A stretch of DNA of 11,551 bases from DAOMNN01 sp964404505 (GTDB taxonomy: Bacteria > Pseudomonadota > Gammaproteobacteria > Burkholderiales > Rhodocyclaceae): the NCBI GenBank assembly GCA_964404505.1, contig CAYOKH010000055.1, positions 1-11,551 of the forward strand, given 5' to 3'. The notes under the pieces were generated by a model. That model ran no database searches, was not told the origin of the DNA, and saw only the letters and a list, made by a program, of their open reading frames with translations. Positions 6,731-11,551 of this stretch are shown one piece after another. The position numbers and the translations under genes were made by a program. Within the stretch, counting starts at the first letter, position 1. Each line of letters begins with the position of its first letter.

Positions 6731-8703
6731 TCGGCGAACTCGGACATTTTGCGCTGATAATGGCGCTGATCCTGTCCGTGGTGCAGGCGACCGTTCCGAT
6801 GATCGGCGCGCACCGCAACCGGATCTCCTTGATGGCGGTGGCGAGACCTGCAGCGCGGGGGCAACTGCTGTTCATCGTCCTGGCCTACGTCTGTCTTACC
6901 TGGGCCTTCATCTCCAGCGATTTTTCGGTGCGACTGGCGGCGAGCCATTCCCATACGGCCACGCCGCTGATGTACAGGATTACCGGCGTATGGGGCAATC
7001 ATGAAGGCTCGCTGCTGCTGTGGGCGATGACCCTGTCGATCTGGACCGTTGCGGTTACGATCTTCAGCCGCAACCTGCCGGAAGCGTTCATGGCTCGCGT
7101 TCTCGGCGTGCTCGGCTGGATCAGCGCAGGCTTCATCTCGTTTACGCTTTTCACCTCGAATCCGTTCGAACGCCTGCTGCCCGCGGTTGCCGAAGGACGG
7201 GATCTGAACCCGCTCCTGCAGGATCCCGGGATGATCATTCACCCGCCACTCCTGTATATGGGTTATGTCGGGTTCTCGGTTGCATTCGCGTTCGCGATCG
7301 CGGCGCTGCTGACCGGCCGCATGGACGCCGCGTGGGCGCGCTGGTCGCGGCCGTGGACGACGGTCGCCTGGGTGTTCCTGACCGCCGGAATCGCGGTCGG
7401 CTCCGGATGGGCCTATTACGAGCTCGGCTGGGGCGGCTGGTGGTTCTGGGATCCGGTCGAGAATGCGTCGTTCATGCCGTGGCTGCTCGGCACGGCACTG
7501 ATCCATTCGCTGGCCGTGACCGAAAAGCGCGGAGCGTTCCGCAGTTGGACCATCATGCTCGCGATCGGGGCCTTTTCGCTGTCGCTGCTCGGCACCTTCC
7601 TCGTCCGTTCCGGGGTGATCACGTCGGTGCATGCGTTCGCGGTCGACCCCGCCCGCGGCCTCTACATCCTCGCCCTGCTGGTGCTCGTGATCGGCGTTTC
7701 GCTGGTGTTGTTCGCGTGGCGGGCCCCGAAGCTGGCCGGCGGGGGCAGCTTCGATCTCGTGTCGCGCGACTCGGGATTGCTTGCGAACAACGTGTTGTTT
7801 GCGGTCGTAACCGGATCGGTGTTGCTCGGGACGCTCTATCCGCTGTTTCTCGATGCGCTCAACATGGGCAAGATCTCGGTCGGGCCGCCGTATTTCGAGG
7901 CGACCTTCGTGCCGCTGATGACACCGGTTGTGATCCTGATGGTGATCGCACCCTTCATCCGCTGGAAGAGCGACACGGTACGCCGTTTCGGACGCAAACT
8001 GGCGCCGGCGATGATCGCCAGCGTGGTGCTCGGAGGCGCGATCGCGTTCGCGGTCGGTCATGTCACCTGGCGGACCGTGCTCGGTCTGAGTCTCGCAGTG
8101 TGGGTACTCATCGGCAGTGTGCAGCTGCTTGTCACGCGCCTGGCAGAGCGGCCCGGAGCGGCAGCCGTGGCGAGACTGCGAGGGATTCCGACCGCATGGT
8201 GGGGGATGTGGTTCGCCCATCTGGGCATCGGCGTGTTCATCATCGGCGTGACCATGATCGGCAGCCTCGAGGCGCAACTGGACTTGCGCATGCGCGCCGG
8301 ACAGACGGCGCAATTCGCCGGCTACACCTTCACGTTTCGCGGGGTGGTCGGCGCCGACGGCCCGAACTACGAGGCCGCCCGCGCGACGCTCGACGTTCAT
8401 CGCGGCGATCGCCGAATTACCGTGCTGACTCCGGAGAAGCGCTACTATGTCGCCAGCCAGATGCCGATGACACAGGTGGCCCTGCACGTACGGCCACTGC
8501 GCGATCTTTACGTATCGCTCGGCGATCAGCTCGAAGACGGCAGCTGGCTTGTCAGCCTGCACCTGAAGCCCTTCGTGAGCTGGATCTGGGCCGGTTGCAT
8601 CCTGATGGGTCTCGGGGGCATTTTCGCTGCGTCCGACCGTCGTTACCGGCGCCTCGCCGAACGCACGGTCCCGGCCGGTTCGACCTCCACGCAAACGAGT
8701 TGA
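6727..8703 (+). CDS. ccmF: CcmF, haem lyase core subunit (cytochrome c synthetase)
   Basis: CcmF takes haem from CcmE and attaches it to CxxCH motifs together with CcmH/CcmI. The 658-residue protein is a many-helix membrane protein of normal length (E. coli about 647). It has the WWD domain WGGWWFWDPVENASFMPWL at 235-253. The periplasmic haem-ligand histidines are H172 (IHPPLLYMGY) and H302 (ITSVHAF); H260 (ALIHSLAVTEKRG) and H498 (WFAHLGIG) match the transmembrane b-haem ligands known in E. coli (H261, H491). A soluble segment at about 515-610 precedes the last helix. ATG 6727 overlaps ccmE. A long open frame on the opposite strand across this gene is a high-GC shadow. Confidence 0.98.
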   Translation: MIGELGHFALIMALILSVVQATVPMIGAHRNRISLMAVARPAARGQLLFIVLAYVCLTWAFISSDFSVRLAASHSHTATPLMYRITGVWGNHEGSLLLWAMTLSIWTVAVTIFSRNLPEAFMARVLGVLGWISAGFISFTLFTSNPFERLLPAVAEGRDLNPLLQDPGMIIHPPLLYMGYVGFSVAFAFAIAALLTGRMDAAWARWSRPWTTVAWVFLTAGIAVGSGWAYYELGWGGWWFWDPVENASFMPWLLGTALIHSLAVTEKRGAFRSWTIMLAIGAFSLSLLGTFLVRSGVITSVHAFAVDPARGLYILALLVLVIGVSLVLFAWRAPKLAGGGSFDLVSRDSGLLANNVLFAVVTGSVLLGTLYPLFLDALNMGKISVGPPYFEATFVPLMTPVVILMVIAPFIRWKSDTVRRFGRKLAPAMIASVVLGGAIAFAVGHVTWRTVLGLSLAVWVLIGSVQLLVTRLAERPGAAAVARLRGIPTAWWGMWFAHLGIGVFIIGVTMIGSLEAQLDLRMRAGQTAQFAGYTFTFRGVVGADGPNYEAARATLDVHRGDRRITVLTPEKRYYVASQMPMTQVALHVRPLRDLYVSLGDQLEDGSWLVSLHLKPFVSWIWAGCILMGLGGIFAASDRRYRRLAERTVPAGSTSTQTS

Positions 8704-8710
8704 TTAGCCG

Positions 8711-9244
8711 ATGAAAGCCAAGTTCCTCGTCCCTCTGGCCCTGTTTCTGGCGCTTGCCGCCTTTCTCGGGTACGGACTCACGCTGAATCCAAGTGTCGTT
8801 CCGTCACCACTGGTGGACAAGCCCGCACCGGGTTTCAGCCTTGCGAAGCTTGAAACACCCGACGAGCAGTTCGGCGTCGCGGACATGCGCGGGCAGGTGT
8901 GGTTGCTCAACGTCTGGGCATCCTGGTGCGTGTCGTGTCGCCAGGAGCACCCGATTCTCGTCGAACTGAACCGCGGCGGTGTGATTCCGGTCATCGGACT
9001 GAACTACAAGGACGAACGCAAGGATGCGCTCGGCTACCTGCGCGATCACGGCAATCCCTACGCCGTGACGGTCGCCGATCCGGACGGTCGCGTCGGGATC
9101 GACTACGGGGTCTACGGCACCCCCGAAACGTTTCTGATCGACCGCGAAGGCGTGATTCGTTACAAGCATATCGGGCCCATCACGCGCGATACGGTGAAGA
9201 ACGTGTTGTTGCCCAGGATTGCGGAGTTGTCCCGTGCGGGCTGA
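8711..9244 (+). CDS. ccmG: CcmG (DsbE), membrane-tethered thioredoxin-like reductant
   Basis: CcmG keeps apocytochrome c and CcmH cysteines reduced, receiving electrons from DsbD-type proteins. The 177-residue product has an N-terminal anchor (about 5-24), then a thioredoxin fold with active site WCVSC (W72, C73, C76) and the cis-Pro loop YGVYGTPETFLID (P138), the CcmG signature. GLNYKDERKDAL is also typical. It starts seven bases after ccmF; GAGTTGATTAG upstream is at best a weak ribosome binding site, so re-initiation after ccmF is likely. The length matches the family. Confidence 0.96.
   Translation: MKAKFLVPLALFLALAAFLGYGLTLNPSVVPSPLVDKPAPGFSLAKLETPDEQFGVADMRGQVWLLNVWASWCVSCRQEHPILVELNRGGVIPVIGLNYKDERKDALGYLRDHGNPYAVTVADPDGRVGIDYGVYGTPETFLIDREGVIRYKHIGPITRDTVKNVLLPRIAELSRAG
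9223..9226 (+). promoter_or_regulatory. Ribosome binding site pointing to an alternative GTG start of ccmH
   Basis: GGAG seven bases before GTG 9234 would start CcmH six codons upstream of ATG 9252, overlapping ccmG by 11 bases. ATG 9252 itself has no clear Shine-Dalgarno. Either start leaves a workable signal peptide. Confidence 0.45.
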
Positions 9245-9251
9245 AATTCTC

Positions 9252-9752
9252 ATGCGCCTTTCCCGAACGATGCTTATGGCGCTTGCGCTGACGGGCATCT
9301 CCGTCGTCGTGCCTTCGGTCCAGGCTGCGGGTGAAGCCAGGCCGGTCGCGGATGATCCGGAGCTCGAAGCCCGGGTAATGGCCCTGTCCAGCAAGCTGCG
9401 TTGCCTGGTGTGTCAGAACGAGTCCATCGCGGAATCGCGTGCACCGCTCGCTCTCGATCTGCGCAATCAGGTGCGCGAGCAGTTCGCTGCGGGAAAGAGC
9501 GAGAATGAGGTGATCGACTTTCTGGTTGCGCGCTATGGGGATTTCGTTCTCTATTCGCCGCCGTTCAAGGCCACGACCTTCCTGCTGTGGGTCGGGCCGG
9601 GACTTCTGCTGCTCGCCGGTGCGGGGTGGCTGCTGCTGCGTTTGCGCATCCGCGCACGCGAAGATGGGCCCCACCTGAGCGAGGCCGAACGTGTCCGTGC
9701 CCGGGCATTGCTCGAAGGCGCCCCAGCTGATTCCGAGGAGCGACATACGTGA
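9252..9752 (+). CDS. ccmH: CcmH, thiol-active cytochrome c maturation protein
   Basis: CcmH is a periplasm-facing membrane protein whose CxxC pair exchanges thiols with apocytochrome c and CcmG, and it acts with CcmF and CcmI in ligation. The 166-residue product has a signal peptide (about 1-25, ending VQAAG), the diagnostic LRCLVCQNESIAES with C51 and C54, the helical region LRNQVREQFAAGKSENEVIDF, YGDFVLYSPPF, and one membrane helix (about 110-130). It lacks the TPR extension that E. coli CcmH carries, which here is the separate ccmI. The start is uncertain: GTG 9234 has a better ribosome binding site. It overlaps ccmI by four bases (GTGA). Confidence 0.95.
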   Translation: MRLSRTMLMALALTGISVVVPSVQAAGEARPVADDPELEARVMALSSKLRCLVCQNESIAESRAPLALDLRNQVREQFAAGKSENEVIDFLVARYGDFVLYSPPFKATTFLLWVGPGLLLLAGAGWLLLRLRIRAREDGPHLSEAERVRARALLEGAPADSEERHT

Positions 9753-10999
9753 CTGGTTTTGTACTTCTGGCCGCCTTGCTGGTGGCCGGTGCCCTCTTGC
9801 TCGTTCTTCCGCCGATGCTCGGCCTCGGCCGTCGCCGCAGGGCGCATGCTGAACGCCAGCGGCAGGCCGACACGGTCCTGCTCGTGCTGCGCGAGCAACT
9901 GGCGGAACTGGAAGCCGATCATGCCGCAGGCAAGATTCCGGAGGCCGCTTACCAGCGCTCCCGCGAGGAGCTCGAACTGCGGGCACTGGAAGAGGGGCGC
10001 ACCGTGGATGACGGCTCCGACGCGCGTCCGGCAGGGCTTTGGGCGGCCGGGCTTGCCGTCACCGTTCCGGTCCTGGCGATCGCTGTCTACCTTGCGATTG
10101 GCGAACCTGACGGGGTCGACCCGCTCAAGGTCGCGGGTGATCCCGGTCACCAGGTCAGTGCGGCCGAGATGGCGGAGCTGGTCGAGCAGCTCGTGGGCCG
10201 CCTCGAGCGCGATCCGACCGATCCGACGGGCTGGCTGATGCTGGCGCGTTCGTACTCGATGCTGGGTAATTTCGATGGAGCCGCGCGTGCATGGAGCCGC
10301 ATCGGAGCGAAGGCTCCGGACGATGCCGGAATCCTGGCCGACTGGGCCGACATATTGGTGGTCGCGCAGCAGGGTGAATTCTCGGGCGAGCCGGACCGGC
10401 TGATCGAACGATCCCTGGCCCTGGAGCCGGACAATTTCAAGGCCCTGGCGCTGGCGGGCACTGCGGCGTTCCAGCGCGGCGATTACGCCCTCGCATCGAC
10501 GCACTGGGAACGGATTCTCGATCAGGTTTCGCCCGGTGACGAGGCCTATGGATCCATCGTCTCGAGCATCAACGAGGCGCGGACCCGCGGCGGCATGCCC
10601 TTGTTCGGCGGGCCGTCGGGTGCAACCACCGTTGCCCCGGCAGCGTCGGCGGGGGATGCGACGGAGCCGCTTCGGGTCAACGGTACGGTGAGTCTGTCGG
10701 ACGAGCTCGCGGGCACGATGCGCGCCGACGAGACCGTATTCGTGTTCGTTCGTCCCGCCGATGGCGGCATTCCGCTCGCGGCCCTGCGTCTGTCGGCCGG
10801 GGACCTGCCGACGCGGTTCGGCTTCGAAGGCGTCCCGCTGATGACCGAGGGGCCATTGCCGTCGCGTGTGATCGTTGCCGCGCGCCTGTCGCGACACGGC
10901 GACGCAGGTGCGCGTCCCGGCGACCTGGAGGGATTCTCCAGTGTGGTCGCTCCGGATGCAAACGACGTCCGTGTCGTGATCGACAAGGTTCGGGAGTAA
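9749..10999 (+). CDS. ccmI: CcmI, TPR-containing apocytochrome c chaperone
   Basis: CcmI (CycH) binds apocytochromes through a periplasmic TPR domain and presents them to the CcmFH ligase. The 416-residue product has two membrane helices (about 3-25 and 97-117) flanking a cytoplasmic, charged, probably coiled loop (LREQLAELEADHAAGKI, typical of the family). TPR-like repeats lie at about 137-275 (for example GWLMLARSYSMLGNFDGAARAW). A beta-rich C-terminal domain begins near 307 (LRVNGTVSLSDEL) and is the usual CycH C-terminal region. A Pro/Ala/Gly linker at about 283-306 separates the two. The start is GTG 9749, overlapping the ccmH stop, with GAGGAG at 9735-9740 eight bases upstream. Confidence 0.94.
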   Translation: MTGFVLLAALLVAGALLLVLPPMLGLGRRRRAHAERQRQADTVLLVLREQLAELEADHAAGKIPEAAYQRSREELELRALEEGRTVDDGSDARPAGLWAAGLAVTVPVLAIAVYLAIGEPDGVDPLKVAGDPGHQVSAAEMAELVEQLVGRLERDPTDPTGWLMLARSYSMLGNFDGAARAWSRIGAKAPDDAGILADWADILVVAQQGEFSGEPDRLIERSLALEPDNFKALALAGTAAFQRGDYALASTHWERILDQVSPGDEAYGSIVSSINEARTRGGMPLFGGPSGATTVAPAASAGDATEPLRVNGTVSLSDELAGTMRADETVFVFVRPADGGIPLAALRLSAGDLPTRFGFEGVPLMTEGPLPSRVIVAARLSRHGDAGARPGDLEGFSSVVAPDANDVRVVIDKVRE

Positions 11000-11045
11000 T
11001 TCCGGCACGCCCCTGGTACCGCGAGTGCCCGCGTGATCTTGACCG

Positions 11046-11055
11046 AAGGAGGTGA
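11046..11055 (+). promoter_or_regulatory. Full-consensus ribosome binding site
   Basis: AAGGAGGTGA is complementary to all ten bases of the usual 16S rRNA 3' anti-Shine-Dalgarno (UCACCUCCUU). Its GGAGG core ends seven bases before ATG 11060. It is the strongest such site in the window and decides the start of the gene that follows, against GTG 11033. Confidence 0.85.
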
Positions 11056-11059
11056 ACCC

Positions 11060-11446
11060 ATGAGCAGTCGATCTGTCGTCATTTTCATCGTCCTGCTGGC
11101 GCTGACGGGCGTCGTGAACGCCGCCGACGCTGCGGCGCCGCGCATCACCCTTTCATGCGGGGGAATCGGGCAGGACGAATCGGCCCGGATGCTGGCGCTG
11201 GAAAAGTCGCATGCTCTCACGATCATCTTCACGCTGCGCGACGGTAGCTACGTCGCGGACGTGAGACTCCGTATCGACGGCCCCGTGGCGGACACGAGCG
11301 TCGAACGCGAGTGTGGCCCGATCGGACTCGTGAATGTGTCGGCGCCCGGGCGATACCGGGTCGCAGCCAGTTTCGATGGTCGCGACCTGGAGCAGTGGGT
11401 CGAGCTGAAACCGCTGGGTGGCGACCGGCTCGTCCTGCGCTGGTAG
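11060..11446 (+). CDS. Small secreted protein of unknown function
   Basis: I do not recognise a named gene. The 128-residue product has a Sec signal peptide (hydrophobic about 6-20, cleavage likely near VNAADA), giving a periplasmic or exported protein of about 105 residues. It has two cysteines, C33 in SCGGIGQDE and C85 in ECGPIG, which could form a disulphide. The pattern CGGIG near the N-terminus, an acidic VADVRLRIDGP strand and APGRYRVAASFDG (95-107) suggests a beta-sandwich of the carboxypeptidase-regulatory-like kind, seen in small secreted proteobacterial proteins; this is an impression, not a search result. It lies 60 bases after ccmI with no clear promoter or terminator between. The real start is ATG 11060. 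The strong hairpin downstream suggests it is the last gene of the transcript. Confidence 0.85.
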   Translation: MSSRSVVIFIVLLALTGVVNAADAAAPRITLSCGGIGQDESARMLALEKSHALTIIFTLRDGSYVADVRLRIDGPVADTSVERECGPIGLVNVSAPGRYRVAASFDGRDLEQWVELKPLGGDRLVLRW

Positions 11447-11455
11447 GTCCCGGTC

Positions 11456-11494
11456 ATCGTGTCGGGGCTGCCCCGCGGGCAGCCCCGACGTGAT
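11456..11494. terminator. Strong hairpin between convergent gene ends, possible bidirectional terminator
   Basis: GTCGGGGCTGCCC (11461-11473) is exactly complementary to GGGCAGCCCCGAC (11477-11489), loop CGC. On the + strand RNA the stem extends by five more pairs (ATCGT with GTGAT, two of them G-U) to 11456-11494. There is no T run on either strand. It lies ten bases after the stop at 11446 and abuts the probable minus-strand stop at 11495-11497, the placement expected of a shared terminator. The G-U pairs would be A-C mismatches in minus-strand RNA, so folding is slightly better for + strand transcripts. Confidence 0.65.
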
Positions 11495-11551
11495 CTACTG
11501 CCCGGCGCAGCCGCAGCCGCCCCCGCCGCCGCCACAACCCCCACCCGTTTG
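11495..11551 (-). CDS. Probable 3' end of a convergent gene with a Gly/Cys-rich C-terminal tail
   Basis: Only 18 codons are visible before TAG (11497-11495 on the minus strand). They read QTGGGCGGGGGGCGCAGQ, a glycine run punctuated by three cysteines. Such Gly/Cys-rich tails are known at the ends of several bacterial membrane or secreted families, but the body of the protein lies outside the window, so no family can be assigned. The stop sits immediately beside the 11456-11494 hairpin, which supports the minus strand. The alternative is a + strand frame starting at GTG 11490 giving a Pro/Gln-rich peptide (VIYCPAQPQPPPPPP); it has no ribosome binding site, so I consider it less likely. Confidence 0.45.
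   Translation of the reverse strand, partial: QTGGGCGGGGGGCGCAGQ

Noticed and set aside
6694..8694. 666-codon open frame on the minus strand opposite ccmF
   Set aside because: ccmF is unmistakable on the + strand. The antisense frame is Arg/His/Gln-rich and low in hydrophobic residues, as expected from mirror reading of high-GC codons.
9551..11008. 485-codon minus-strand open frame opposite ccmH and ccmI
   Set aside because: The + strand genes have clear motifs and overlapping starts; the minus frame has no recognisable domain and shadow-like composition.
11036..11044. TTGACC resembling a -35 box before the small secreted gene
   Set aside because: The matching -10 would fall after the start codon and ribosome binding site, so it cannot drive this gene.

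Overview
The window is about 11.5 kb of GC-rich proteobacterial DNA carrying one biochemical theme: periplasmic nitrate reduction and the maturation of the c-type cytochromes it needs. All recognisable genes but the last are on the + strand. Protein similarity to remembered E. coli Nap and Ccm sequences is high throughout. Together with the order napA-G-H-B-C then ccmA-B-C-D-E-F-G-H-I, the high GC content and a separate ccmI, this points to a Beta- or Gammaproteobacterium. I cannot place it more closely from sequence alone.

Layout: (1) 1-951 is the 3' part of napA, the catalytic molybdoenzyme; its first 120 bases contain an exact tandem repeat with a 66-bp period. (2) 1010-3874 holds napG, napH, napB and napC, the ferredoxins, di-haem partner and quinol-oxidising tetrahaem anchor. 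(3) 3875-3998 is the only sizeable spacer inside the gene train. It holds a perfect 13-bp hairpin and a second inverted repeat just before ccmA. (4) 3999-10999 is a complete System I cytochrome c maturation operon, ccmABCDEFGHI, most of its genes overlapping by 4-7 bases. (5) 11060-11446 encodes a small secreted protein of unknown function behind a full-consensus ribosome binding site. (6) 11456-11551 holds a strong hairpin and then probably the 3' end of a convergent gene encoding a Gly/Cys-rich tail.

How the genes work together: NapC takes electrons from quinol and passes them to NapB and then to NapA, which reduces nitrate in the periplasm. NapH and NapG form a second, iron-sulphur route from quinol. 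NapB (two CxxCH) and NapC (four CxxCH) carry covalent haem. CcmABCDE load and release haem on the chaperone CcmE, CcmG and CcmH keep apocytochrome thiols reduced, and CcmF with CcmH and CcmI performs ligation. The same nap-ccm linkage is known in E. coli.

I see no RNA gene, mobile element, CRISPR array or undescribed system. The points most worth a second look are the napA duplication at the window edge, the competing base-pairings in front of ccmA, and the uncharacterised genes at the right end. No gene-free stretch exceeds about 125 bases.
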